This document shows positions 45,301-54,577 of a stretch of DNA of 64,000 nt, piece after piece. The DNA comes from Plasmodium coatneyi (Eukaryota; Apicomplexa; Aconoidasida; Haemosporida; Plasmodiidae), in the NCBI RefSeq assembly GCF_001680005.1, contig NC_033559.1:1054001-1118000 (forward strand), in the 5' to 3' direction. Each line of letters starts with the position of its first letter. The first letter of the stretch is position 1. Position numbers and translations under genes: made by a program. The notes under the pieces were generated by a model. It searched no databases. It was not told where the DNA came from and saw nothing but the letters and a program-made list of their open reading frames with translations.

Positions 45301-46091
45301 TCCTCCACGAAGGCAGTGTTATCTACAATGTGTTCACTCTCTTTAACGGTATTACTGTCAGTTGGCTCTTCCATGGCCATGAAACTATCTGTCTTGGGTT
45401 CATTTTCCTTGACATTGTTACTAACGACTTCTTCCACGATGACTGTGTTATCTATGTTCGATTCGCTCTCCTTGGTGGTGTTCCCCTCAGTGACAACATC
45501 ACTGTCTGCAGTGTCCTTCTTCTCCTCCTCCACGACGACGCTGTCTACCTTCAATTCATCCCCCTTGGAGGTGTCATTATCGATAGGTTCTACCACCATG
45601 GTGACGTTGTCAGAGTTCGATTCCGTTTCTTTGATGACATGACTGGAGGCAGGTTCTTCCACGGCAACGTCCCTATCTTGCTTTGGTTCACTTCCTTTGA
45701 CGGTGTTACTATCGACAATCTCTTCCACACTGACGTTGACATCTACCTTCGGTTCACTCTCATTGACGATGACGCTGCTCTTTACGGATCCTTGCACAGG
45801 GAGGGCGATACCTGCCTCACCTCCCTCCTCGGTCTGCTCCTCCCCCCTGTGTACAACTACCTGCAGCTGCATGGCTACATTCGTCCCTGCGGTTCCTCCC
45901 CCAAACTTTACATCACTATTACTGGCGTAGTTGTCTTCTAAACTTGAATTCCTCTTCTCGTAGTGTATACCCCCCTGGGGGAGGTCCGTTTCGAAAACTA
46001 CTTCCTTCTTCTCATTCTTAATATATTCACACTTAATTATTAACAGAAAAAATGAAAACACTAAGATAAGGTAAAAGACATGATTAATCAT
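39321..46091 (-). CDS. large secreted Sel1-repeat protein
   Basis: Single exon, 2256 aa from ATG at 46091; the frame upstream is open but without ATG. MINHVFYLILVFSFFLLIIKCEY is a signal peptide or anchor. Residues about 90-420 are a degenerate tandem repeat of about 27-30 residues with the core KESE-x-x-DxxVxVEE, very acidic. The middle is Plasmodium-type, with globular parts at about 500-720 and 1020-1320. Sel1-like (TPR-like) units are clear: NSYALAALGEIYYLG... DEVKAFEFWKKAADQG at about 1290-1345 and LAKYNIYKFGLGTEKNLELAGEYLKKAADKGDNISQMMLGHYY at about 1530-1600, then KSYKYYSMSAKNG. Gly/Ser-rich linkers separate them. Near the C-terminus is a QHDKHD-type repeat. In other eukaryotes secretory Sel1 proteins (SEL1L/HRD3) sit in the ER degradation complex. 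That role is possible here but unproven, since I see no clear C-terminal anchor. Confidence 0.8.
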   Translation of the reverse strand: MINHVFYLILVFSFFLLIIKCEYIKNEKKEVVFETDLPQGGIHYEKRNSSLEDNYASNSDVKFGGGTAGTNVAMQLQVVVHRGEEQTEEGGEAGIALPVQGSVKSSVIVNESEPKVDVNVSVEEIVDSNTVKGSEPKQDRDVAVEEPASSHVIKETESNSDNVTMVVEPIDNDTSKGDELKVDSVVVEEEKKDTADSDVVTEGNTTKESESNIDNTVIVEEVVSNNVKENEPKTDSFMAMEEPTDSNTVKESEHIVDNTAFVEEASFTNDPKVNESDQESVVTVEESRADDVVKENEHSADSIVVVEEKASSNIAKESEPVADSTVAVEEEAASHEDKEILQKTDSDIVMEEAAISKAAEESESEPDDIAIVDESSVSITTKGDESNVSSPVKEDESNQDVVATAEEAAPAKTIPDDDFPPESNAPSGRKDFLVEFQERVNHYDEAIDEIILRSLNRENYNYLNMLEEYALKTKMSGEIYTGMRYIIKVIMGNMVVTPSYKEKKKSFKYAIEESTFKRHFVTSLFRWYKNFKLVESHFDKANYVYYIGEDDERVYSYRYTYRLILNLLSSETFSFYMDLNKFSLLDILDNYNKYNFKLNNSTRYYPFHLYSCKAFNDFVVDYFESYNHRYFEKHKHLIAEEVYKNGIKKNANKLFIKLSKLNPNFVLYPFRKEPATSSSNSFPLVQNYLDAEIDLIFSIFKEFLVNLLNDLYNEYYNDGVKHAMKKASHVEGPPGEDGLKEVQADKTERKEMTPPLDASSSESIGPPGVAAGKDSETVDAEDTPAKIDGKEPIADKTDGREPTVGQRDDPNDNEIWKDLLESYKDPPKEEDLKEYNQYILKNLNQILNHSAQKRRQEMEDYRNRYELKDGFIINVVTARHTPLVFNPSKDIYLYLNQISSKKQVNFKNIYDNLVTIIKYKEGSNFYDNLLQSRRVAGGLWRGVDPSTEELKRGAGRPAKRVVERVVVDEDLSSGMNSNDLNAFLLFIERGEEAHTGQGTTSEATTGGTSPTRQDVHSFYRNVDLSEFTPAAVNTKDQLHDQLKLLKKKYTEKLKNEATCVLAFLYLVGINDNGGKLQLPYGFPRNIDYSVKLIRKGKDGLCNFLSGILYHLNLPIFVNNSSISITTEMSEDLIDTNDNSLNSFFYIYYRNNGKIRNHDFLSNENRIIPSSVDNMKSKIVSYSLGSTKDDFYSKLAFTNNMIRLKYKNKDSNIYLRDYFDFTFDKKIYKNSFIKNNISPFLSSCDYLLSNILGAVVDSLKNTSAIESGVYEENISERNRHLIHNTVDYNKSLFEYFLKLADSRNSYALAALGEIYYLGNESIGIERDEVKAFEFWKKAADQGDSTSALSTGYAYLDEYKKHLRKEEIIKTMSKEDLLNMIREEKGSDATEAEKKDETGKEAGGRYFAFPSGGATAGVHTSSVGQPSSGQQNEGGSAPEGDPPVGSSNFMGASGGGADFSSTIYGGGSSGMPAESTPTASSSYTSGQAGIPFWGTEQNQNNADNTTNASSSQSDDIIKKYMEELTEERNKALKNAEQYFHKAIRNHEESVEHILAKYNIYKFGLGTEKNLELAGEYLKKAADKGDNISQMMLGHYYSGTDIGVKIKDYDEKNKNENLKKSYKYYSMSAKNGNIISLYNKNILILKGVNPNLKTFNEKCEKTLKKFHFIGLFNERLYVLTKLLRRNYDFKDYTGSLLVSVILSELGDHPNNVNASMLWDLKRKTMQTFTEKYNLVEGLLANLQKAIKEETPADIPIKGTRGNRVTNPMDRIIHRLYNKEKGGKYSLQMKSKLSGDSILKSCSMVTSNRLDKKSVLFKMKFCAYLREELLHRGRRTNKGERSSPTKKEGRSNRASRIHRNVYNYHVYQLSQTHKQIDLFEKYDQIVKSEMEKGGTPREKIQKAEKMKGTILEHFRTSEFLHCYYKPISYYQIKLEEEKKQSLKKNAQQEMSNLVGKGGSYLGYTPGKGKNQQGTDLFEAEFSRYSPLLEGEDMKEIFYYQNTYSSSMFEEIQSFSKNCDVCKQYYDIYSAYYGYKKSTIDLIRKYREGDEYTIKSKRKELQFLIRNSDEEDHEPLYYKALFLESNKLESLKNILQIYLKLATDNHNACNVIGVLGIFKILFKKVFFDVSFFFRKKKDELISGIAGINWGNVATTSESTDEPDERGKQDQHDKHDQANQHDQHDKHDKRSTAAPANSLQRYLFTDLNSCDLQNNFLFKSEFNNKCLNFDHFVSNNHTYSQISYSDFFKVFYTVVSSFFKVA
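44840..45810 (-). repeat. coding tandem repeat, acidic 27-30-aa units in the Sel1 protein
   Basis: Ten or more diverged units of about 80-90 bases, each encoding a pattern like (V)KESEx-x-DxxVxVEE-x-x-x-SN. Copies differ at most positions but keep the ESE and VEE anchors, so the array is old rather than freshly expanded. Confidence 0.85.
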
Positions 46092-49000
46092 ATTCGCTCT
46101 GAGGGGTGACGTTCGGCGGCTGGCAACGTGGCTGTGGGTGGTAAGCAAAGGGGGGAGGGAGGGAATAATCACCGCGAGCAAAGCAAAAAGGAACGTTCCA
46201 AATGGGAAATGTGCGAAATTATGCTGACGGTGAAGCGGGCAAAACAAACAAAAACTGCAAATCTACAAATCTACAAAAAAAAAAAAAAAAAGGAAACTCC
46301 CCTTTTTCTCTCCCCCTTCTTGTGCTTAAGAAGCGGGAAGAAAAAAAGAAGAAACGGTCAAACAAGAAGGAAGAAAATGAGTCCGTCGTTTTTTTTTTCT
46401 TCTTCTTCTCCTCATATTTTCACTCGTACAAACGTGAGTACTCGCGAAGAGGTACATACACTATACACACAAAAAAAATATGTGCACACAAGCAGACGGT
46501 TGGAAAGCATTCGCTTATGCATAGTAAATGCCCATAGGGTGTGCACGACGAATTAAAAACAAAAAAAGACGTTTTCATACCAAATAAACTGCTTCAAGTA
46601 TATAGCACATATATACAAGAAAAAATGGAGGAATCAAAGCTGCTGCCGCGATGGGCATGGCGCACGTATTACGCAACTGACATGATATGCATTGCGTAAC
46701 AAAAGGTGCCAAACGGAAAATGCAAAATCAAGGAAAACAAAATCGGAAGGGGAAATATAAATACTTACGTGCGTCATGTGGCACGAAGGAAAACTCCTTT
46801 ACAGTAAAGGAAAACCTGCGCTTCATCCTAATTTGGCGTTTTTTTTCTTTATTTTATTTGATTTTTTCGCCTTTTTTTTTTCTTTTTTTTTCTCACCTTA
46901 AATTGACTCGAACTGCTTTTTAACCCACCAAAAAAAAAAAAAAAAAAAAAAAAAATATATATACACAATTCGCGCATGCATGGTGCATGTATGCACTTTA
47001 AAAACAACGCAGGGGGAAGTGGACTGAACAGGACGGCAGGATGACAGGGATGATATATTCTTCACGCATTGGCAAGTGCGCATATACATAAGCATATATA
47101 CAAATGGTTACGCCGGTACACATCCATCTGTTTGTCCATCTGTTCGTCCGTATGTCCGTCCATCTGTACGCCCGTGCAGGCCAAAGGGGGGAAGCTGCGT
47201 GAAAATCGCCCAAGCGGGAAAAATGGCGCCGGAGTTGTCCAAAACTGCGCGGAACGGATGAGCAATTCTTCCCATGTGAGAGGAGGAAGGAGGGAAAAAA
47301 TAAAAAGTTAAAACTGGGGCAACAAAAGGGAAGAAGAAAAAAAAAAATGCATACGCCAGTGAAGATTATGGATTGCATTTTTTTCCCCTTTTGCTTCCCC
47401 ATATTTAACTTTTCATTTTCCCCCGCATTCTTATACATTTCGACAAACGAGGAAAGTTACACAGAGAACAGGCTTGGACAAAGAGAAGGGACATGTAAAA
47501 ATGGATCAACAAAGTAATACGACGAACGGGAGAGCCATCCATAAAGGGCTCTGCGAACGTCCCGCTACGTTTATGTTAAAAAAAAAAAAAAAAAAACGCC
47601 TAAGTGAACACAGATCGGTCTGACCCGTTATTCAACAAGTAGACAAGCGAAGCAACGAGTAACATTCCCTTTGTGCTGAAAAAATATTGTGGCGTTCATT
47701 TTCCTTTTCATTTTTTATTTCCTTCACCACACGTCCGAGGGAAGAACAAAAAGACGCATTTCGAGAAGGATGTATTTCACTACCCATGGGGAATGCTATA
47801 CTCCCCCATACACACACTACCACCCATCTGCACAGCGCGTATGTTCGGCACCCCCGCCCACATTTTTAGTAAGTACTTCCAGAAGTAGGCACTTGTCGTT
47901 AAGGGGGACGTGTCGAACTGTGCGAAGGGAAACAAAACAGTAACCCATCGTCTCAGTTAACAGTAAAGAAGCCCACTTTGTGTTATCATGCGTGTTGGCA
48001 TCACGAATATACCTTTGCTTTCAAATTATATGCACTTTGTCCTTCGCGCGGCAGGAGTAAAAAAGTATAAGCAAACATAAGTGTGGTGTGGGGGTAAAAA
48101 AAAATTAAAAACATTTGCATGGATAAGGAATCGCACTTGTTGCGGAACCATCACTGCATAGCCATACAAACAAACAGATAGTGGGTGTTGTGCTATTAAA
48201 TAATCTATACACGGGGCTACTATACGTCGGGGAGGAATTCCCCCACCCCAGCAGAGCAGGATACTGACTGAATAAAATGCGCTTTTATCGTCCCACGAAG
48301 GCGCATGGGGTTGGTTAACTATGTCCATCTCCAGCACAAGGGATGCCCTGTGTTATCTAAACCTCCGCACCTTTCCATTCACCACAGGGGCAGCACAGTC
48401 AATCTGTAGCCAAATGATCACTTCGCCCATATGTAGATGGGTATCGTTGCCGCTTTCCCCCGCGCAGACATTCCGGACAAATTAACTTCTGCGCGAAAAA
48501 TCCCCCAAGCATGCTTAGCAATTTATGTCCCACCGTATAGGCCATTTTGCTCTTTCACAAAATGGGAATAAATAGGAGTCACAGTCCTTACGCAGCTTCA
48601 AACATTGTGCAAAAAAAATTGCCAACAGGGTAAACGTTGTAGAAAGGCACCTCTGGGAAGAAAAATAGAAAAAAAAAAAAAAAACATCGATGCGCCGATT
48701 TTTTCTAATAACCTAAATGCTTGGCCAATTAAAAGAAAAAAGTTGTGGTACTTTGTTACCTGCGCGCGCAAAAAAAAAAAAGAAAAAAAGAAAAAAAAAA
48801 AAGATAAAGTTGTTAATATTTTTCTTCCTCCCCTGCAGTAATTTCCTGTATTTTTTTTTTCCCATAAAATGGTTTTAGAGTATACGCCGCTTCCAGTTTA
48901 GCTTATCTTGGCTTTTACCATTGAACTCGTTTACCACGCGGTGTGCATAAAATAAATGGTGCCACTACCCCCTCGCCGAATCTATGCTGTTTTTTTGCGG

Positions 49001-49753
49001 CACATATAGTGAAGAAAAAAAAAAAAAAAAAAAAAAAATGTAGTTCATCTTTGTATAAATTTGCGCAAATTGCAAAGAGTTGAAAAAAATCGAACAAGTT
49101 TCCTTCACTGCGTTAGTTTTTTTTTTTTTTTTTTCTAATCGTTTCGCATTTCATCACTGTTGTATTTTGCCCATTCGTACACGTATAATTAATTCCATTT
49201 ACGCTATCATGCAGTTATGTAGTTACTCAGTTACGTAGTTGCTTAGTTACCTTGTTATGCAGTGATGCCTTTATGCAATCCTACAGCTCTGTTCTCCCGT
49301 TAGGCCTATGTTCGCTGATCATACCTTCGTGGGGTCATTTGTACGGTGTGATTTTTGCCACCTGCATGTTCCAGGCTTTATCGTTATGCCGTACTAGGGG
49401 TTCGTTTTTTTTTTTTTTTTTTTTTCTGCGTTTGTGACTTTGCGCACCACTTCGTCTTCGTGCCAGTTCTCATTTTTATGTGACCAAGCATATGCTGCCG
49501 CTGCGCTGTTGAGAGTACCACGTGGAGTGCCATCCGGCTAGTCGTTCGGGATGCCATTCTACAACGCCTCTCTGTAGCTCCATTTGTAGTCCACTTTGTT
49601 GTCCCTTTGCAGTCCCCCCCTTTTTGAGTCCTACTAATTCGCCAACTATGTCACAGGCAAAACAAGAAACGAATTTGTTCTGATTTGCATGAACACAAGA
49701 AAAGTTCCCTTTTTTTTTTTTTTTTTTTTTTTACGCCCCCCCAAGTAAAAAAA
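46092..49753. other. long divergent intergenic region (3.7 kb)
   Basis: Upstream of both the Sel1 gene and SEC66. It contains many A or T runs of 15-25 bases (about 46275, 46932, 47580, 48780, 49018, 49118, 49406, 49708). A patch of degenerate AGTTACGTAGTTAC-like words lies at 49208-49255. Scattered frames such as 48026-48337 show no domain. This is the longest gene-free stretch of the core here, and an unrecognised non-coding transcript is possible. Confidence 0.5.
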
Positions 49754-51375
49754 ATGATATTATTATATCTCATTTTTGTTGTAATTCCATTCGTCGCATT
49801 TTCTTGTTTTATATATAAAAGTGTCTGTACTTTTGTTCACGAAAAGAACAGAAGAAATGAATTTTTTAACTGTTTAAGATATGAAAATAAACAATTTCAA
49901 GTGTATGAAAATTTCTCGAAGAAATATGAAATCGAGAAATACAAGTACTACCTCAAAGTTGAGAGGAAGATTGAAGTCAATTACAGCACGGACATTCTGG
50001 AAGAGCTGAACTCGGACTCAAATGAGGTGGACAAACAGAATGAGCAATACTTGGAGAACCTGCTGGACGACATTTACAATGACCAGAAGTACACCAAGGA
50101 CAGCGAACCCTGTGACCCCCGCCTCCACTGGATGAGGTACGTTCGTGTCTATCCACCACGAACATAACGGGCGCGGCTCTCAGTTTAAATGTCTTCTTTC
50201 ATACACGTCTGACGCTTTCACTGCCCACGTTTAACATCTTCACTCCCCACATCTAACACTGTCATTTCCCGCACGCAGAAAACTGTCGAATGAAGACATC
50301 GTGAAGCTTAAGGTGCTGTTGCTTAAGAAGGCCATCTACTTCCTTCCCATATGCAACAAAATATTTCAAGACAAAAATAAAAAGCACCGCTTGTACAACA
50401 ACTACTACATTGACGATAACATGTCCAAGGAGCTGGACGGAGTAAGGGCAACAATCGGGACACTCCTCTTCTAATCCACTGGGGCTTACCCCAATTGGTT
50501 ATATACGCATATGTGTATATGTGTACACTTTTATGTGATTCTTTTTTTTTTTTTTTTTTGGTACCTCCCTCTTCCCTGCAGCAATGTGAAGAATTTTTAG
50601 AAGAATTCAATATGATCATTTATGAGGCTAATTGCTTATCTCCAAGATGGGGTAATTTAAAAAAAAGAAAAAAAAAAAAGGATAGATATCCCTCCCTTTA
50701 CGATGACGTGCAGGGGGGGTGTCATCATGCCTTCGCTCTGTTTGCACCTGGTGGAAATGCCTAGGGGAATCACTGCCTCATACATACATACATACATGCA
50801 TACATATATACACATAGGGTGTGTGCACTCCGTGACGCCTCGTTTACTAACCCGTTAACCCCTTCACCCCACAGGCGAAACCATCATCTCGGATGCCTAC
50901 CGCATCTTCCACCATAACAAAGTAAAGGCGGATGAGGAAAAGAAGAAGAAGGAGGAGCTGAAGAACCAGGCGAAGAAGCAAAAGCAGGATGAAACAAAAT
51001 TGAAGGAAACAACGGAAAAGGCTAATTTGTTAGCTAAAGAGATCATTGAGGTAGGTCTCACGTCTTCCGAGCCAACGAAAAAATAGTAGAGACAAAAAAA
51101 AAAAAAAAAAAAAAAAGAAACCAACAGAACAAATAAAAAAAGAAACGAAACAAAAGGTGCATCCAGGGAGTGATGGAAACACACCGATTCACGCGAGCGA
51201 AAGGGAGCATGAAAGTTTGAGTTTGCCCCTCCACCAAACACGAGTTTGTTTTTTTCAACGCATGTGCACAATGTATGTAGAATCCGCGTACGCATAGGCC
51301 CGACTTCCCTTTCTCCACCCTTCGCCCCCGCAGGAGGAAAATTCCAAAAAAAAAAAAAAAAAAAAAAGTAAATAA
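49754..51375 (+). CDS. SEC66: ER protein translocation subunit SEC66 (SEC71), five exons
   Basis: Exons are 49754-50136, 50279-50441, 50582-50651, 50875-51050 and 51334-51375, giving 277 aa. All introns are GT-AG and the phases agree. SEC66 belongs to the SEC62/SEC63 complex that helps post-translational import into the ER. In malaria parasites this complex has been linked to entry of PEXEL proteins before plasmepsin V cleavage. Residues 1-21 are a signal anchor. The family core is spread over the exons: RKLSNEDIVKLKVLLLKKAI, then CEEFLEEFNMIIYEANCLSPRWGETIISDAYRIFHHNK, matching the yeast segment with EAN-L-PGWG-TI. A K/E-rich coiled tail follows. The last exon is EENS followed by seven Lys from a 22-base A run, then SK and TAA, so the C-terminus is sensitive to A-run length. 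Confidence 0.88.
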
Positions 51376-52229
51376 AGTAAAATATAGCAAAGTAGAGCAA
51401 AGTAAAGTAAAACAAATTAATGTGTGTTTTTTTTTTTTACCTCTTTTTCGCACCCTGGCATTTTAACGAAAGAGCAAAAACGATGCCATCCCGAACTCCT
51501 GCTACAGTTACAGTCGTTGGCTGTAGCAGGTTTTATTTCACGTTGCCTTATTCTTCTCACTTTCACCCAATTTTGTCCAACTTCACTTCTATATTTATTT
51601 TATCTTTTTCTTTGTCTTTTTTTTTGGTATAAGATTTAATGTTTACTTATAAAATTTTACAAAGCTTTCTCCTTTTTAAGAAAAAAAAAAACTATCTGAA
51701 ATTTATGCCTTTTTTTTTTCCCTTCGTAATTACCACTAGGTAAAGCTTTAATTTTAAAAACGTTTTTGCGTGTGTATATATTGGAGGGGGGTTCCCTCTC
51801 TTCCACGTTTAGATCTGCCCCCACCCCGACTTGTGCATATGTGTATATATCAGTATGTGTTTGTATCCTTATTTTTATATTCTTGTTCATGTGCACTTTG
51901 CGTGCCCACCGAACTGCGCGCAAAAGACCTGCACAGATGAACGCCCGGCGATGCCCATCTCCCATAATTCAGAAGTGTAGATAAACTTACATGTTCACGA
52001 ATTAGTTTGATTTTTATGTGTGCATTTATACGTACACATATGTACACTCCTGCGCAGGCTCCTTCAGGGGTGCAGTTAAATTTAAAAAAAAAAAAAAGAA
52101 AACTTTAAAAATTAAAGACACAAAAGAAACGAACAAATTGTGGTCATTTTTTTTTTATTAAAGTGGTGAGAGGGATTTACGACATGGTGACTCTTACACC
52201 ATGCCATCTGTACTACGCGTCATTCATCT
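51376..52229. other. convergent intergenic region
   Basis: Between SEC66 and the coiled-coil gene. AT-rich apart from a compact GC-rich hairpin at 51498-51530. No gene seen. Confidence 0.55.
51498..51530 (+). repeat. perfect 10-bp inverted repeat followed by T-rich sequence
   Basis: CCTGCTACAG and CTGTAGCAGG form a perfect stem around a 13-base loop (TTACAGTCGTTGG), followed at once by TTTTATTTC. It lies about 120 bases after the SEC66 stop, probably in its 3' UTR or terminator region. A stem this GC-rich is unusual in AT-rich spacer. Confidence 0.75.
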
Positions 52230-54173
52230 CTACTCCGCGTCGTGGTTCGGTTCTGCTGTTTTGTCCACCCCCGTCACCGAGACAACAACACTGAGGTCGT
52301 TCCCCACTTGGTCCAACTCATCTGCACAGTGGTTAAAAGGCTTGCCCCCTGTGTTACCACCATTCACGAAAAAAGCTGCGTGTGTATTTTCCCCCGTTGA
52401 CGCCTCCCGTGCACTATCGTTCAGAGTAAAGTTGTTGCAATTGAAGTAGGCTTCCAATAATTGGCGACTTTCATTTTGGTTTCCCCCTCCTTCGTGTTTG
52501 TCACTCCGTGTTAGGACCTCTGCAGATGTCTCCTCTTCGACGACCGCCACGTTGCTTTGTACCGTTCCCACCGTTTTTTCTTCCTCTTTGCGGATCTTCT
52601 TATTTATGTCTTTTATTTTTTGGACGATCGACTTGATCAATATTTTCTTGTTCATCTTTTGGATGGCACACCCCTCCGCTTTGGCGTCACGCTGGGCAGT
52701 TTTTTTCGCACCGTTTGCAGTGGTGTGCTTGTCCGTTTGGTGATTCCCTGCGGGTCCCCCCTTCTGAGTTGCTTTCACCCTTTGAGCCGCTCCTCCCCTG
52801 TGAGCCGTTTTTCCCCTTTGAACTTCTCTGCACCCGCCGTCGCCCAGGATCGTCTCATCGAGCACGTTCAAGATGCTGACCAGGTAGTTCATTTTCATGT
52901 CCTTGTAGAATAGTTCGTCCCTCAGTTGTTGGTTCTCCCGTCTTGCATTTTCCAAGTCCCTTTGCAGCTGTATGTTATCCCTTTTTAAATGTTCACTGCC
53001 CTTGAGTAAGCGTCTTTTATCCTCCACCAGAGTTGCGTTTTTTTTGGCTAGCAACTCTGCGGAGGTTCTAACAGATTGCAATTCCCTTTCCAACTGCTGA
53101 ATTTTATTCCCCTTACAGTTAGCTAAGACTATGTACTCGTCTAGCTTGCTTTTATATCCATCCAGGAGGGTCTTCTCCACAGGGTTGACAGTTAATCTGT
53201 TTACTTCCTCTTTAAATTTTTTATTTTCCGATTTTACATTTTCAGTGATACTTTTCATTTTGCTGAACTCATTTCGCATGTTCATATATTTGCTATAAAT
53301 GCTTCCTATTAATTTTTTTTTTTTTTCTTCCTGTGTTTGATATTTTTCTGTTATGTCTTTTATCATCTCTTCGAAGTTGCTTTTCATTTTTTCCTTCTCC
53401 TCCTCATGCATCCGTATCTGCTCCTTCAACTTCTTTTCCTTCCTATATTCTATTACATCCCTATCGCATTTGTTTACATACGTAATGGCCTTTTCTGCGT
53501 TGTTAAAATTTCCTTTTTTGTCTTTTATCAGTTCTTTCTTAGCTGTCCTCAAATTGAACACGTATTTATTTGTGTTCGTCTTTTTCTTTCCCTTAACATT
53601 GTTTCCCTCTTTAGCACACGCACTTTGTGTCTTCTCGTTGTGATGCGCTGTGAGGGAGTCACTCCTTGGCGAATGTCTTCTGTTTTTTCCCCTTTTGTAA
53701 TTCCCGCTTGGCACCTCTTCACCATTTTCCATGTGGGAAAAGTAACTTATGTTTTCTCCCCTTTTGGGGTTACCCCTCGTATAGGGAATCCACTCAGAGA
53801 CAACCCCCTTGTCAGCCCCAGGCACACCTACATATCTATATAGTTCTGAGATCAAATCTTCTTCTGTGAGTTGTCCACGCAAGGGGGACTTCTCCTTCAC
53901 ATTCGTCATTTGCCAGTTAAACAAAGACGCATGATCGAGTGGATTGTCCTTATAAAATCGCCCCTCTTCAATCGTACCTATCTCCTCAAATGTGCTCAGA
54001 TTGTCCAGTAAAATTGATGCCTGTTCGCACTTCTCTAAATTTAACTGTGTTATATTTTTCTCTGCACTAATTTTGTTCTTGTCTTTTGTGTTGATAAGGA
54101 GAGGGGCGTTCCCCTCCCACTTTCTTTCACGTTTCTGTGCATATTTTTGTGCAAAGGGGTCACCTTGGTGCAT
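52230..54173 (-). CDS. coiled-coil protein, conserved, unknown function
   Basis: Single exon, 647 aa from ATG at 54173 (MHQGDPFAQKYAQKRERKWEG); upstream codons are open but begin with GTG only. Residues 1-230 are polar with short ordered pieces (for example LTEEDLISELYRYVGVPG). About 245-460 is a near-continuous coiled coil rich in E, K, Q and L (KEKMKSNFEEMIKDITEKYQ, NKIQQLERELQSVRTSAELLA, DNIQLQRDLENARRENQQLRDEL), ending in MKMNYLVSILNVLDETIL. The last 170 residues are basic then acidic and look disordered. There is no signal peptide or membrane helix. Coiled coils of this size often sit in cytoskeletal, centrosomal or motor structures, but nothing here identifies which. It is next to the dynein light chain gene on the same strand, probably by chance. 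Confidence 0.8.
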   Translation of the reverse strand: MHQGDPFAQKYAQKRERKWEGNAPLLINTKDKNKISAEKNITQLNLEKCEQASILLDNLSTFEEIGTIEEGRFYKDNPLDHASLFNWQMTNVKEKSPLRGQLTEEDLISELYRYVGVPGADKGVVSEWIPYTRGNPKRGENISYFSHMENGEEVPSGNYKRGKNRRHSPRSDSLTAHHNEKTQSACAKEGNNVKGKKKTNTNKYVFNLRTAKKELIKDKKGNFNNAEKAITYVNKCDRDVIEYRKEKKLKEQIRMHEEEKEKMKSNFEEMIKDITEKYQTQEEKKKKLIGSIYSKYMNMRNEFSKMKSITENVKSENKKFKEEVNRLTVNPVEKTLLDGYKSKLDEYIVLANCKGNKIQQLERELQSVRTSAELLAKKNATLVEDKRRLLKGSEHLKRDNIQLQRDLENARRENQQLRDELFYKDMKMNYLVSILNVLDETILGDGGCREVQRGKTAHRGGAAQRVKATQKGGPAGNHQTDKHTTANGAKKTAQRDAKAEGCAIQKMNKKILIKSIVQKIKDINKKIRKEEEKTVGTVQSNVAVVEEETSAEVLTRSDKHEGGGNQNESRQLLEAYFNCNNFTLNDSAREASTGENTHAAFFVNGGNTGGKPFNHCADELDQVGNDLSVVVSVTGVDKTAEPNHDAE

Positions 54174-54577
54174 CGTTTTTTTCGCGCCTGGGGTGGTGGT
54201 GGTCACGGAGTTGTAAAATGCGCAAGTTCAAGGAGACGCAGTCAATGGGGTGAAGAGGAAAATCGATGAGCTATTCTCCGTCCACCTACTAACCTGCCTT
54301 CTATTCACGTCTCTTCTTATATCCCTATTGCTTCTTTCCCCAAGGCCAGGAGAACAACGAGCTGCTGTGCATTTAAATGGTCCTTTATATATACATATAT
54401 ATATGTGTATATATATATTGGTGTACCATCCAAAGGTCTCGAATGTCTCTTCTCATTCCTATTATCTACTCTACGCCACTTTCCTCCTTCCCAAGACCTT
54501 CCTTTAACGCTCACTTAAGGTGTTTGCTTGCACCCCAGAGAGCCAACACTTCTACATTCCCCGCCCCTCCTCCCGCC

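Noticed and set aside
45087..45941. Long plus-strand frame opposite the Sel1 N-terminus
   Set aside because: Antisense shadow of the acidic repeat codons; the Sel1 frame is far longer and has a signal peptide and known domains.
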